Shown here in pieces: positions 1 through 9,647 of a DNA stretch of 64,000 bases. Under the pieces are notes generated by a model. The model was not told the origin of the DNA. It did no database searches and was given only the letters and a program-made list of their open reading frames with translations. The stretch lies in contig CACLAC010000001.1 of assembly GCA_902604785.1 (NCBI GenBank), positions 124,001 to 188,000 on the forward strand, in the 5' to 3' direction. This stretch comes from an uncultured Pelagibacteraceae bacterium. GTDB lineage: Bacteria; Pseudomonadota; Alphaproteobacteria; Pelagibacterales; Pelagibacteraceae. Position numbers and translations under genes: made by a program. Position 1 is the first letter of the stretch. Each line of letters starts with the position of its first letter.

Positions 1-164
1 CAAGGCAAAACTTAAGAAAATTTTTTGAAGTAGACAAACAGCACATAGTTGCATACGGCTTAAGTGTTTTGGCGAAAGAACAGCTAATAGCATCAAAATA
101 TGCCGAGGATGCAATAAAAAAATATAATATTGATAAAAATAAACCAATGCCAACAAAGTTGTAA
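1..164 (+). CDS. aceE: Pyruvate dehydrogenase E1 component, C-terminal end (partial)
   Basis: Only the last 53 residues are visible; the reading frame enters the window at base 3 and stops with TAA at 162-164. The tail contains RKFFEVDKQHIVAYGLSVLA, which matches the conserved C-terminus of homodimeric (AceE-type) E1, where FFEVD is followed by a run of small residues. E1 decarboxylates pyruvate with thiamine diphosphate and passes the acetyl group to a lipoyl arm. The next gene, an E2 acyltransferase, starts 1 bp after this stop, which supports a pdh operon. The assignment rests on a short stretch plus this neighbour. Confidence 0.75.
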   Translation, partial: RQNLRKFFEVDKQHIVAYGLSVLAKEQLIASKYAEDAIKKYNIDKNKPMPTKL

Positions 165-165
165 A

Positions 166-1083
166 ATGAATGATTTAGTGGAAAAAAATAATCAAAATGT
201 TTTATCTAGCCCAAAAGCTAGAAAGTTTGCAAGAGAAGTAGGTGTTGATGTTAGGGATGTTGTTGGCAGTGAGAGATTAGGAAGAGTTATCGAAAAAGAT
301 ATTAAGGAGTTTGTTTCTTCAAAATTAAATAAAAAAGAAAATATTAATATAAATAAAGAATATGATCATTCTGAATTTGGGAAAGTTGAAATTAAAGAAA
401 TACAAAGAATAAAAAAAATTGCAGCGCCACATTTAGTTAATTCTTGGAAAAATATTCCTCACGTTACAAATCATGATGAGGCTGATATTACTGAAATGGA
501 AGAATTTAGAAATTCTTTAAAAGATATTTATACTGGCGAAAAAAAAAAAATTACTCCATTAGCTTTTATAATTAAAGCAGTTGTATCTTCACTTAGAAAA
601 TTTCCAAGTTTTAATTCCTCAATTGATGATATTGAAAATGGCAAGATCACTTTAAAAAAATATTATCATATTGGTATTGCAGTTGATACTTCTCACGGTT
701 TAATGGTACCTAAAATAAGAAATGTAGATAAAAAAAATATAAATGAAATTAGTGAAGAATTAAAAAAAATTAGCGAAGATTGTAGAAATTTAAAAATAGA
801 TAAAAAAGAATTTTTTGGAGGCTCAATCACAATAACTAGTTTGGGTGGCATAGGTGGTTCTTTTTTTACTCCAATTATAAATTATCCAGAAGTAGCAATA
901 CTTGGTGTTGGAAGATCTTATAAAAAACAACTATTTATAAATGAAAAATTCACAACTAGAAACGTTTTACCACTTTCTTTATCTTATGATCATAGAATTA
1001 TAGATGGTGCAGAAGCAGCTAGATTTAATAATGATTTAAAAGATAATCTTGGAAGCAATTTTGCTTATAAGTTAGCAATTTAA
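166..1083 (+). CDS. 2-oxoacid dehydrogenase E2 acyltransferase lacking a lipoyl domain
   Basis: Dihydrolipoamide acyltransferase-type protein of 305 aa, read from ATG 166 directly after the E1 stop. An in-frame extension back to 130 would overlap the E1 gene and is unlikely. A peripheral-subunit-binding domain comes first (residues about 14-50, SSPKARKFAREVGVD). A charged linker follows, then the acetyltransferase domain from about residue 80 to the end. The active-site motif YDHRIIDG lies at about 274-281 and carries the catalytic His and Asp. Normal E2 chains begin with one to three lipoyl domains bearing a lipoylated Lys in a DKA-type motif; none is present here. Function inferred: acetyl transfer to CoA in the pyruvate dehydrogenase complex, with the lipoyl arm supplied by another protein. 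E3 is not next door. Confidence 0.85.
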   Translation: MNDLVEKNNQNVLSSPKARKFAREVGVDVRDVVGSERLGRVIEKDIKEFVSSKLNKKENININKEYDHSEFGKVEIKEIQRIKKIAAPHLVNSWKNIPHVTNHDEADITEMEEFRNSLKDIYTGEKKKITPLAFIIKAVVSSLRKFPSFNSSIDDIENGKITLKKYYHIGIAVDTSHGLMVPKIRNVDKKNINEISEELKKISEDCRNLKIDKKEFFGGSITITSLGGIGGSFFTPIINYPEVAILGVGRSYKKQLFINEKFTTRNVLPLSLSYDHRIIDGAEAARFNNDLKDNLGSNFAYKLAI

Positions 1084-1087
1084 AAAA

Positions 1088-1984
1088 ATGTCAAAACCAG
1101 CATCATTGCTTTCAGCTTTATTGTGTACATTTATATGGGGCACCACTTTTATTGCTCAAGATACGGGCATGGATACTATTGGACCACTTACTTTTAATGC
1201 TGTAAGATTTTTAATTGGTTTTATATCAATTATCCCTATCGCATTTATTTTTGAAAGTAAAAAAATCACTAATGAAATAAACAATAATAAAAAACTATTT
1301 TTAAAATTATCATTTTGGATAGGTTTGTTTTTATTTTTAGGAACTTTTTTACAACAAGCAGCTTTACTTTATACAGATGTAGCAAATGCAGCTTTTTTTA
1401 CTGTTTTTTATGTTCCTATGGTCCCAATTATTCTATTTATGTTTTATTCAAAAAATATTCATTGGAGCATATGGCCCTCTGTTTTGTTATGTGTGGCTGG
1501 CGTTTATCTATTAAGTGATTTTACAGATGCTACAGTAAGATTTGGAGATGGATTGGTAATATTGTGCGCTCTTTTTTGGGCTCTCCATATAATTTTTATT
1601 GGAAAATTTATTCAAAACTTTAATATACCTTTATTTTTTGGTGCTCTTCAAGGTTTAATCGTTTCACTATTCTCTTTTTTATTTGCAATATTTTTTGAAG
1701 ATATTTCATTTATTAATATATTAAATGAGTCTACCTCAATAATTTATGCAGGAGTTTTATCTGGAGGAATTGCATTTACTTTACAAATATATGCACAAAA
1801 AAAAATTTCTCCCGCTCCATCAGCAATTATTTTTTCTCTAGAGGGTGTATTTGCAGCAATTGCAGCGTGGATAATTTTAGATCAAGTATTAGGTTTAAAT
1901 AATTTAATTGGATGTTTTTTCATATTAGTTGGAGTAATAATTTCTCAAATTTTGCCTGAAATCAAATTTTCTAGGAATAAATAA
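1088..1984 (+). CDS. EamA/DMT-family transporter
   Basis: Integral membrane protein of 298 aa with about ten hydrophobic segments arranged as two EamA repeats. The N-terminus (LCTFIWGTTFIAQ) and the mid-protein FWALHIIFIGKF stretch are typical of drug/metabolite transporter family exporters. It starts 4 bp after the E2 gene and may be co-transcribed with it. The 3' end overlaps the convergent uppP gene by 14 bp (1971-1984). The substrate cannot be told from sequence; in this superfamily it could be an amino acid, nucleotide precursor or other small metabolite. Confidence 0.8.
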   Translation: MSKPASLLSALLCTFIWGTTFIAQDTGMDTIGPLTFNAVRFLIGFISIIPIAFIFESKKITNEINNNKKLFLKLSFWIGLFLFLGTFLQQAALLYTDVANAAFFTVFYVPMVPIILFMFYSKNIHWSIWPSVLLCVAGVYLLSDFTDATVRFGDGLVILCALFWALHIIFIGKFIQNFNIPLFFGALQGLIVSLFSFLFAIFFEDISFINILNESTSIIYAGVLSGGIAFTLQIYAQKKISPAPSAIIFSLEGVFAAIAAWIILDQVLGLNNLIGCFFILVGVIISQILPEIKFSRNK

Positions 1985-2738
1985 TAACAAATAAAATTAA
2001 TGCTAAAAAAATTCTATAGTAAACAAAAAATTTTAAGTCAAATTTTTTTACATAAATTAAAAAATATTTAATTGTTAAGTATGAAATAAAAAATGAAAAA
2101 ATAATTGAAATTAAAAAAATTAAATTAAAATTTGTACTAGTTTCTAAAATTTTTTTAATTCCTAAAAAACTTGCACCTGCTAAAGCAGGAATGGATAAAT
2201 AGAAAGCAATTTTTGAAGAGTCTACTCTATCAAAACTTAAAAACCTTGAAGCTGTAATAACTATTCCTGATCTACTAACACCTGGTACTATAGCTAATAC
2301 TTGAAATAAACCAACAATTAGAATATTTTTATAATTAAGGTTTGTATCTAACTTTCGTTTTATTTGTGATCTATCTGCGAAAAATAAAAGCAAACCAAAT
2401 ATCAAAGTAGTCCAAGCTATTATTTTTAAGTTTCTAAAATAATCAATTAATCCTGTTGTAAAAAATATGTATCCAATAATTATTAATGGTAATGATCCTA
2501 CTATTATTAATGAAAATAGATTTTTATTTTGTCTAATATTTAATAGATCATTTCTAAAATAAAATATTATCGCAAACAAAGAGCCTAAGTGAAAGCTAAT
2601 ATCTAACTGTAAAGAACCAACATTAAAATTATAGATTTCAGAAATTATTATTAAATGACCTGACGAACTTACTGGAATAAATTCAGAAAACCCTTGAATA
2701 AATGCTAAAATTAGAACTTCAATGTATTGTGAAATCAT
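1971..2738 (-). CDS. uppP: Undecaprenyl-diphosphatase
   Basis: Inner-membrane enzyme that hydrolyses undecaprenyl diphosphate to the monophosphate, recycling the lipid carrier used for peptidoglycan and O-antigen synthesis. The chain is 255 aa from ATG 2738, which places the N-terminus eight residues before the first conserved helix, as is usual. An upstream TTG at 2762 would add eight residues. Signature motifs are FIQGFSEFIPVSSSGHL near the N-terminus and VPGVSRSG in the second half; these form the BacA/UppP active site. Several hydrophobic helices fill the rest. It is convergent with the EamA gene and its coding end overlaps that gene. Confidence 0.93.
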   Translation of the reverse strand: MISQYIEVLILAFIQGFSEFIPVSSSGHLIIISEIYNFNVGSLQLDISFHLGSLFAIIFYFRNDLLNIRQNKNLFSLIIVGSLPLIIIGYIFFTTGLIDYFRNLKIIAWTTLIFGLLLFFADRSQIKRKLDTNLNYKNILIVGLFQVLAIVPGVSRSGIVITASRFLSFDRVDSSKIAFYLSIPALAGASFLGIKKILETSTNFNLIFLISIIFSFFISYLTIKYFLIYVKKFDLKFFVYYRIFLALILFVIIYS

Positions 2739-2914
2739 TAAAATATTATCTTGATAATCCAAAGATAATTAAAATAAAGCAATAACTTAAATGCATAACA
2801 AATATGCATTACATTATAAAATCCTTTAAATATTAGGTTTTTCAAAAATATTAGTCATATATTATGACCTAATTACGGTTTATTTGTTTTATTTATTAAT
2901 ATATATCACGTTTA

Positions 2915-4348
2915 ATGAATGAAAAAATGTTGAAATTTGTTGATATAAATCAGGAAAATCCCTCAAAAAGGGATAAAATTGTGAGAAAAGTTGATTTCAA
3001 TGAAATATATGGAGAATTCATTAATGAAAAAGCCAGAAAACAATCAAGTAGGTGCTCGCAATGTGGTGTTCCTTTTTGCCAGGTACATTGCCCATTAAGT
3101 AATAATATTCCTGATTGGCTAAAACTTACAGCAGAAGGAAGGTTAGAAGATGCCTATCAATTGTCCCAAAGCACAAATAACATGCCTGAAGTATGTGGAA
3201 GAATTTGTCCACAAGATAGATTGTGTGAAGGAAATTGCGTAATTGAACAATCAGGTCATGGCACTGTAACAATTGGATCGATTGAAAAATATATTACAGA
3301 AACTGCATGGGATAAAGGTTGGGTTAAACCAATTGAGGTTGCTGAAGAACTAATTCAAAGTATTGGAATTATAGGTGCTGGTCCAGCAGGACTAGCATGT
3401 GGAGAAGAGCTTAGAAAAAAAGGTTATCAAGTTACTATATATGATCGTTATGACAGAGCAGGAGGTTTACTAATTTATGGTATTCCAAACTTTAAATTAG
3501 AAAAACATGTTGTCAATAGAAGAATTAAACTTTTAGAAGATGGAGGAATTAAATTTATTCTTAATTTTGAAGTCGGAAAAAATTTATCTTTAAAAAAATT
3601 AAAGGAAAAGCATGATGCAATTTTAATTGCTACAGGAGTTTATAAACCAAGAGAAGTTAATATACCAGGAAATAATCTTAAAAATATTTTTCCAGCTATG
3701 GAATTTTTAACGGCATCAAATCGAAAAGGCCTAGGAGATAAAGTTGAAATGTTTGATAATGGAACACTCGATGCTAAAGAAAAAGATGTAATAGTAATTG
3801 GAGGCGGAGATACAGCAATGGATTGTGTTAGGACTTCAATAAGACAAAAAGCAAAATCTGTAAAATGTATTTACAGACGTGATAAAGAAAATATGCCAGG
3901 GTCAGCAAGAGAAGTTTTAAATGCAGAGGAAGAAGGTATAGAATTTATTTGGTTAAGCAGCCCAAAAGAATTTAAAGGTTCAGATAAAGTTGAAAGTTTG
4001 GTTGTTGATAGAATTAAACTTGGTGAACCTGATGAGAGTGGAAGGAGAAAGCCACTTATACAAAAAAATTCAGAATTTGAAATTAAGGCAGATATTATAA
4101 TAAAAGCATTAGGTTTTGATCCTGAAGAGCTTCCTAAATTATTTGATGAAGAAAAATTACAAGTTACAAAATGGGGAACAATAAAAGTAGACTTTGATAC
4201 AATGGAAACGAACATATCAGGTGTTTTTGCTGCAGGGGATATAATAAGAGGAGCATCATTGGTTGTTTGGGCAATCAAGGATGGAAGAGATGTTGCAATA
4301 TCAATAGAAAATTATTTAAAATCAGTTCAAAATCAAAAAGTAGCATAA
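2915..4348 (+). CDS. gltD: Glutamate synthase (NADPH) small subunit
   Basis: Beta subunit of glutamate synthase. It takes electrons from NADPH through FAD and Fe-S centres and delivers them to GltB. The chain is 477 aa; a second ATG four codons in (2927) is an equally possible start. An N-terminal cysteine cluster at residues 47-59 (CSQCGVPFCQVHC) and a second one shortly after (CGRICPQDRLC) hold 4Fe-4S clusters. An FAD Rossmann motif GIIGAGPAGLACGEEL lies near residue 150 and an NADPH-binding VIGGGDTAMD near 294. The stop overlaps the gltB start as TAATG, so the two are translationally coupled. Confidence 0.95.
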   Translation: MNEKMLKFVDINQENPSKRDKIVRKVDFNEIYGEFINEKARKQSSRCSQCGVPFCQVHCPLSNNIPDWLKLTAEGRLEDAYQLSQSTNNMPEVCGRICPQDRLCEGNCVIEQSGHGTVTIGSIEKYITETAWDKGWVKPIEVAEELIQSIGIIGAGPAGLACGEELRKKGYQVTIYDRYDRAGGLLIYGIPNFKLEKHVVNRRIKLLEDGGIKFILNFEVGKNLSLKKLKEKHDAILIATGVYKPREVNIPGNNLKNIFPAMEFLTASNRKGLGDKVEMFDNGTLDAKEKDVIVIGGGDTAMDCVRTSIRQKAKSVKCIYRRDKENMPGSAREVLNAEEEGIEFIWLSSPKEFKGSDKVESLVVDRIKLGEPDESGRRKPLIQKNSEFEIKADIIIKALGFDPEELPKLFDEEKLQVTKWGTIKVDFDTMETNISGVFAAGDIIRGASLVVWAIKDGRDVAISIENYLKSVQNQKVA

Positions 4349-7300
4349 TGAAATTAAGAATAAAAAATTTAAATATTTTAAAAAAAAACCATATTTATAA
4401 CGACGCTATGGAACATGACTCTTGTGGAGTTGGTTTAGTAGCATCCACCGAAGGTTTGAAATCAAGAAAAGTAGTTGAGCAAGGAATTGAAGCGCTTAAG
4501 GCAGTTTGGCATAGAGGTGCAATTGATGCAGATGGAAAAACTGGAGATGGTGCAGGCATACATATAGAAATACCAACCAAGTTTTTTATAGAAAAAATTG
4601 AAAATTATGGTCGTAAATATGATGAAGGAAAAATTTGTGTAGGAATGATTTTTTTACCCAGAAACGAATATAGTTCACAAGAAAAATGCAAAGCAATCAT
4701 TGAAACTGAACTATTAAAAAATAATTTTTCTATTTATAGATGGAGACAGGTTCCAATTAACACTAAAGTTTTAGGTACAAAAGCTGAGATAACAAGACCC
4801 GAAATTACCCAGATTTTATTTAAACCTAAAGATAATTCAATAGATGAAAAAACATTAGAACGTAGACTTTATGAAACTAGAAGAAAAATAGAAAAAGAAA
4901 GTTTAAAAAATCAATTAAATCAATTTTATATTTGTTCATTCAGCTCTAAGTCTCTCATTTATAAAGGAATGTTCTTAGCTGAAGCATTATCTGATTTTTA
5001 TTTAGATTTAAAAGACGAGAGATTCATTTCAAGATTTGCAATTTTTCATCAGAGATTTTCTACCAATACAGCCCCTAGTTGGGATCTAGCTCAACCATTT
5101 AGATCAATAGCACATAATGGAGAAATAAATACTTTAAAGGGAAATCTTAATTGGATGAAAGTTCATGAAGAAGAAATGTTTAGTCCTTATTTTGAAGATA
5201 TGGAAAATTTAAAACCAGTAATTCCTTCAGGAAATTCTGATTCAGCATCCCTAGATAATGTATTTGAATTACTTAATATGTCTGGCCATTCTGCTCCTTT
5301 AGCAAAACTTATGTTAATACCTGACGCATGGTCTAAAAAAAGTAAAATACTACCCAGGGATCATCTGCAGCTATTTAATTTTCTTAATAGCACAATGGAA
5401 CCTTGGGACGGGCCTGCTGCGATTGCTGCTACTGATAATGAATGGGTTATCGCTGCAACTGATAGAAACGGTTTAAGACCCCTAAGATTTACGGTCACCA
5501 AAGATAAATTATTATTTGCTGGTTCTGAGACAGGAATGGTTGATATAGATGAAAAAAAAATTGTTACTAAAGGAAGATTAGGACCTGGTGAAATTATAGG
5601 AATTAGAATTAAAAAAGGAAAAGTTTATACAAATAATCAAATCAAAAATTATTTAGCAAAAGGATATAAAAATTTTAATAATCAAATTATAGATCTAAAT
5701 AAAAAATTCATTATTAAAAATGAAAAGCATGAATTTTCAGGACAAGAACTTAGAAATTTGCAGCATTGTTTTGGTTATAGTATCGAAGATTTAGAAACAA
5801 TTCTGCATCCAATGGTAGAAGATGCCAAAGAAGCCACAGGATCAATGGGTGATGATACGCCTTTAGCAGTTTTATCAGACAATTATAGACCTCTTTATCA
5901 TTTTTTTAGACAAAATTTTAGTCAAGTTACAAACCCACCTATAGACTCTTTGAGAGAAAATAAAGTTATGAGTCTTAAAACTAGATTTGGAAATCTTGGA
6001 AATATTTTAGATTTTGATAATTTAACTAAAGAAAATATTTATGTTCTTGATGGACCAATACTATCGAATTTTCAATTTGAAAAATTTCTTAACTATTTTG
6101 GAGGAGATTACAAAATTTTAGATTGTACTTTTGATATAGATGATAATTTAGAAGATGCACTTAATAAATTAAAAAAGCAAGTGGAACAATTGGTTAGAGA
6201 AGGAATTAAGCAAGTAGTTCTTACTGATAAACAATTATCAAAGAAAAAATTACCAATTCCAATGCTTTTGTGTATTGGTGCAATAAATTCACACCTAATT
6301 AACCTTGGGCTAAGAGGTTATGTCTCAATAAATGTTCAAACAGGAGACGCTCTCGATACTCATTCTTTTGCAACATTAATAGGAGTTGGAGCAACAACTG
6401 TAAATCCTTATTTAGCTTTTGATAGCATACATCAAAGATATTCAAAAATGCTTTTTGGAAAATTGAGTTTTGAAGAATGTATTTCAAGATATATTAAATC
6501 AGTAAATCTTGGATTATTAAAAATTATGTCTAAGATGGGTATTTCAGTATTAAGTTCCTATCGAGGTGGCTGTAATTTTGAAACAGTAGGTTTAAGTAGA
6601 TCGCTAGTTAAAGATTATTTTCCAGGAATGTTATCAAAAATTTCTGGAATTGGACTGAATGGAATCGAAAAAAAAATAAGAAAAATTCATAAGCAAGGAT
6701 TTGACTCAACTTCTAATATTCTCCCAATTGGTGGGATTTATAAGTACAGGAAGAATGGAGAAATCCATCAATATCAAGGTAAGTTGATTCATTTAATTCA
6801 AACTGCCGTTACAGAAAATTCTTATAGTATTTACAAAAAATATGCTGATGGAATCTATAATCTTAAACCAATTAACTTAAGAGACTTAATAGATTTTAAA
6901 GAAAGAAAATCAATAAATATTGATGAAGTAGAAACCGTAAAAAGTATTATGAAAAGATTTGGAAGTGGTAGCATGTCTCATGGTGCTTTATCTAAAGAAG
7001 CGCATGAAACTTTAGCAATTGGAATGAATAGAATTAAAGGTGCTTCGTGTAGTGGGGAAGGAGGAGAAGATGAAAAAAGGTTTAAAATTAATGAAAATGG
7101 AGATAGTGCAAATTCAAGAGTAAAACAAATAGCTTCAGCTAGATTTGGTGTAACAATTAATTATTTAAATAATTGCAATGAAATAGAAATTAAAATTGCT
7201 CAAGGTGCAAAACCAGGAGAAGGAGGGCAGCTACCAGGTTTTAAAGTAACTAATGAAATAGCAAGACTAAGGCATTCTACACCTGGAGTTACATTAATTT

Positions 7301-8844
7301 CTCCTCCTCCTCATCATGATATCTATTCAATAGAAGATCTTGCTCAATTAATTTATGATCTTAAACAAATTAATCCTAAAGCAAGAATAAGTGTAAAATT
7401 AGTTGCCTCTTCAGGAATTGGAACAATTGCAGCAGGTGTAGCAAAGGCAAAAGCAGATATAATATTAATTTCAGGACATTCCGGAGGAACTGGAGCAACT
7501 CCTCAAACAAGTGTTAAGTATGTAGGAATACCGTGGGAAATGGGATTAACAGAAGCAAATCAAGTGTTAACATTAAACAATTTACGTCACCATGTAACAT
7601 TAAAAACTGATGGCGGAATCAAAACTGGAAGAGATGTAGTAATTGCAGCAATGATGGGAGCAGAAGAATATGGTGTTGCAACAACAGCACTTGTTGCAAT
7701 GGGTTGTATAATGGTTAGACAATGTCATTCAAATACTTGTCCTGTTGGAGTCTGTACGCAAGATAAGAAATTAAGAGAAAAATTTTCTGGAACTCCAGAT
7801 AAAATTGTAAATTTATTCACTTTCATTGCGATGGAAGTAAGAGAAATATTAGCAAAATTAGGATTTGCAACTTTAAATGATATAATAGGAAGGGCTGATT
7901 TATTAAAACAAGTTAGCAAAGGCTCTTCAAATTTAGATGATCTAGATTTAAATCCATTATTTGTTCAAGCAGATTCTGGTTTAAACAAAAAATATTGTGA
8001 AAATCCAATTATTAATGGTGTTCCAGATACTCTAGATCAAAAAATATGGCCAGAAATTGAGCAATCAATCGATAAGAATGAAAATCTTGAAAAAGAATTT
8101 AAGATTAAAAATATTCACAGAGCAGTTGGTACAAGAATTTCTTATCATCTATATAAAAAGTTTGGAAATAATAAACTAAATGAGAATTCAATTTCACTAA
8201 AATTTGATGGATCTGCTGGCCAATCTTTTGGTGCCTTTGCAGCCAAAGGATTAAAATTAATTTTAAAAGGTGATGCGAATGATTATGTTGGTAAAGGATT
8301 ATCCGGTGGTACTATTGTAATTAAATTGCCAAATGAAAGCAGTCTAGTCTCTAGTGAAAATACTATAATCGGAAATACAGTTTTATATGGTGCAACATCC
8401 GGATATTTATTTGCCGCAGGACAAGCTGGAGAGAGGTTTGCTGTTAGAAATTCTGGAGCAACAGCAGTAATAGAAGGGAGTGGCTCAAATGGATGTGAAT
8501 ATATGACTGGTGGCAATGTTATAATTTTAGGAGAAGTTGGAGATAATTTTGCAGCAGGTATGACTGGTGGTATGGCATTTGTTTATGATGCTCACAATAA
8601 TTTTGAAAAGAAAGTCAATCCAGATAGTGTTATATGGCAAAGACCAAAAACAAAATATTGGATAAAGTTTCTTAAAGATTTAATTTTTGAACATTTCAAA
8701 GAAACAAATTCAATTTTTGCAAATAATTTATTAAATAATTTTGAAAATGAAATAATAAATTTTTTTCAAGTATGTCCTAAGGAGATGTTAGACAAACTAG
8801 ATCAACCATTAACACTTAATAAAGCTTTAGGTGTCGCAAGTTAA
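4348..8844 (+). CDS. gltB: Glutamate synthase large subunit
   Basis: Large subunit of glutamate synthase, which makes two glutamates from glutamine and 2-oxoglutarate. The chosen start is ATG 4348, which shares a base with the gltD stop; the open frame reaches back to 4267 inside gltD, but that extension is not credible. From this start the protein is 1498 aa, close to the usual size. DSCGVG puts the catalytic N-terminal nucleophile at Cys26 after a 25-residue propeptide, as in the class II amidotransferase family. The FMN-binding synthase domain contains GHSGGTGATP, and the 3Fe-4S cysteines sit in RQCHSNTCPVGVC. The C-terminal glycine-rich beta-helix is complete. Confidence 0.96.
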   Translation: MKLRIKNLNILKKNHIYNDAMEHDSCGVGLVASTEGLKSRKVVEQGIEALKAVWHRGAIDADGKTGDGAGIHIEIPTKFFIEKIENYGRKYDEGKICVGMIFLPRNEYSSQEKCKAIIETELLKNNFSIYRWRQVPINTKVLGTKAEITRPEITQILFKPKDNSIDEKTLERRLYETRRKIEKESLKNQLNQFYICSFSSKSLIYKGMFLAEALSDFYLDLKDERFISRFAIFHQRFSTNTAPSWDLAQPFRSIAHNGEINTLKGNLNWMKVHEEEMFSPYFEDMENLKPVIPSGNSDSASLDNVFELLNMSGHSAPLAKLMLIPDAWSKKSKILPRDHLQLFNFLNSTMEPWDGPAAIAATDNEWVIAATDRNGLRPLRFTVTKDKLLFAGSETGMVDIDEKKIVTKGRLGPGEIIGIRIKKGKVYTNNQIKNYLAKGYKNFNNQIIDLNKKFIIKNEKHEFSGQELRNLQHCFGYSIEDLETILHPMVEDAKEATGSMGDDTPLAVLSDNYRPLYHFFRQNFSQVTNPPIDSLRENKVMSLKTRFGNLGNILDFDNLTKENIYVLDGPILSNFQFEKFLNYFGGDYKILDCTFDIDDNLEDALNKLKKQVEQLVREGIKQVVLTDKQLSKKKLPIPMLLCIGAINSHLINLGLRGYVSINVQTGDALDTHSFATLIGVGATTVNPYLAFDSIHQRYSKMLFGKLSFEECISRYIKSVNLGLLKIMSKMGISVLSSYRGGCNFETVGLSRSLVKDYFPGMLSKISGIGLNGIEKKIRKIHKQGFDSTSNILPIGGIYKYRKNGEIHQYQGKLIHLIQTAVTENSYSIYKKYADGIYNLKPINLRDLIDFKERKSINIDEVETVKSIMKRFGSGSMSHGALSKEAHETLAIGMNRIKGASCSGEGGEDEKRFKINENGDSANSRVKQIASARFGVTINYLNNCNEIEIKIAQGAKPGEGGQLPGFKVTNEIARLRHSTPGVTLISPPPHHDIYSIEDLAQLIYDLKQINPKARISVKLVASSGIGTIAAGVAKAKADIILISGHSGGTGATPQTSVKYVGIPWEMGLTEANQVLTLNNLRHHVTLKTDGGIKTGRDVVIAAMMGAEEYGVATTALVAMGCIMVRQCHSNTCPVGVCTQDKKLREKFSGTPDKIVNLFTFIAMEVREILAKLGFATLNDIIGRADLLKQVSKGSSNLDDLDLNPLFVQADSGLNKKYCENPIINGVPDTLDQKIWPEIEQSIDKNENLEKEFKIKNIHRAVGTRISYHLYKKFGNNKLNENSISLKFDGSAGQSFGAFAAKGLKLILKGDANDYVGKGLSGGTIVIKLPNESSLVSSENTIIGNTVLYGATSGYLFAAGQAGERFAVRNSGATAVIEGSGSNGCEYMTGGNVIILGEVGDNFAAGMTGGMAFVYDAHNNFEKKVNPDSVIWQRPKTKYWIKFLKDLIFEHFKETNSIFANNLLNNFENEIINFFQVCPKEMLDKLDQPLTLNKALGVAS

Positions 8845-8850
8845 TAATTT

Positions 8851-9606
8851 TTAAGAATTTAAATATAAGATTTTATCTAATTCTCTATTAATTTTTTTTA
8901 AATTTATCTTACTTGAAAGACTATGATCACCATTTTTAATAACTAATATTGTTTTTTTTGCTTTATTAAAATTATTCAAAATTTTTTTTGAATAACTTAA
9001 AGGAACAACTTCATCTTTTGAGCCGTGAACCATTGTAACAGGAATTTTTGAACTATATTTTTTGTTTAAAATTTTATTTTTTCTTCCATCTTTTATTATT
9101 TGATGAGTAATTGGGTATTCGTATTCACCATGCTTTAATTGATAAATTTTTTTTTCAATAATTTCTTTCTTTATTTTTTTTGAAAATTTTTTCCACATGA
9201 GTCTTTCCAAAAACTCTGGTGCTGATCCAATACCTAAAAATCCCTTAATTTGTTTTTTATAGTATTTGAATATATTTAAAGCTATCCAAGAACCCATACT
9301 TGAACCAACCAAAATAAAATTATTTTTTTTTATTTTTTTTTTTATTGCAATTTTTACTTCCTTAGTCCATTTTGATATATTGCCTTTTATAAATTCTCCT
9401 GAAGATTTTCCATGACCAGAATATTCAATTGCTAAAAATCCTAATTTTCTTTTTTTACAATATTTTAAAAAATTTTTTGGCTTATCCCCCTCAATGTCAG
9501 ACATAAAACCATGTAAAAAAACAACATATAATTTTGTATTTTGATCAAATGATAAATATCTTAATTTTATAGATTTAGAGATTTTTAAAAATTTAAATTT
9601 ACTCAT
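8851..9606 (-). CDS. Alpha/beta hydrolase
   Basis: Protein of 251 aa with the alpha/beta-hydrolase fold. VVFLHGFMSD near residue 30 is the oxyanion-hole HG motif. LVGSSMGSWIAL is the GxSxG nucleophile elbow, VHGSKDEVVP carries the likely catalytic Asp, and KNGDHSL the catalytic His. It resembles short esterase or dipeptidyl-peptidase-like hydrolases of the BAAT/BD-FAE type. The substrate is unknown. The coding region is very lysine-rich because of extreme A/T bias. It is convergent with gltB with only 6 bp between them, so it is a separate unit; it diverges from the glycosyltransferase gene that follows. Confidence 0.8.
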   Translation of the reverse strand: MSKFKFLKISKSIKLRYLSFDQNTKLYVVFLHGFMSDIEGDKPKNFLKYCKKRKLGFLAIEYSGHGKSSGEFIKGNISKWTKEVKIAIKKKIKKNNFILVGSSMGSWIALNIFKYYKKQIKGFLGIGSAPEFLERLMWKKFSKKIKKEIIEKKIYQLKHGEYEYPITHQIIKDGRKNKILNKKYSSKIPVTMVHGSKDEVVPLSYSKKILNNFNKAKKTILVIKNGDHSLSSKINLKKINRELDKILYLNS

Positions 9607-9647
9607 AAAAAATTTTTAAATATTGTGATAATATATTACTTTATTAA

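Noticed and set aside
4267-4347. N-terminal extension of gltB into gltD
   Set aside because: It overlaps the end of gltD in another frame, and ATG 4348 forms the usual TAATG coupling with a normal propeptide length.
8283-8516. Antisense open frame inside gltB
   Set aside because: It lies opposite conserved GltB codons; no independent signal for a gene. The same applies to antisense frames in gltD, lepA, cobT and trxA.
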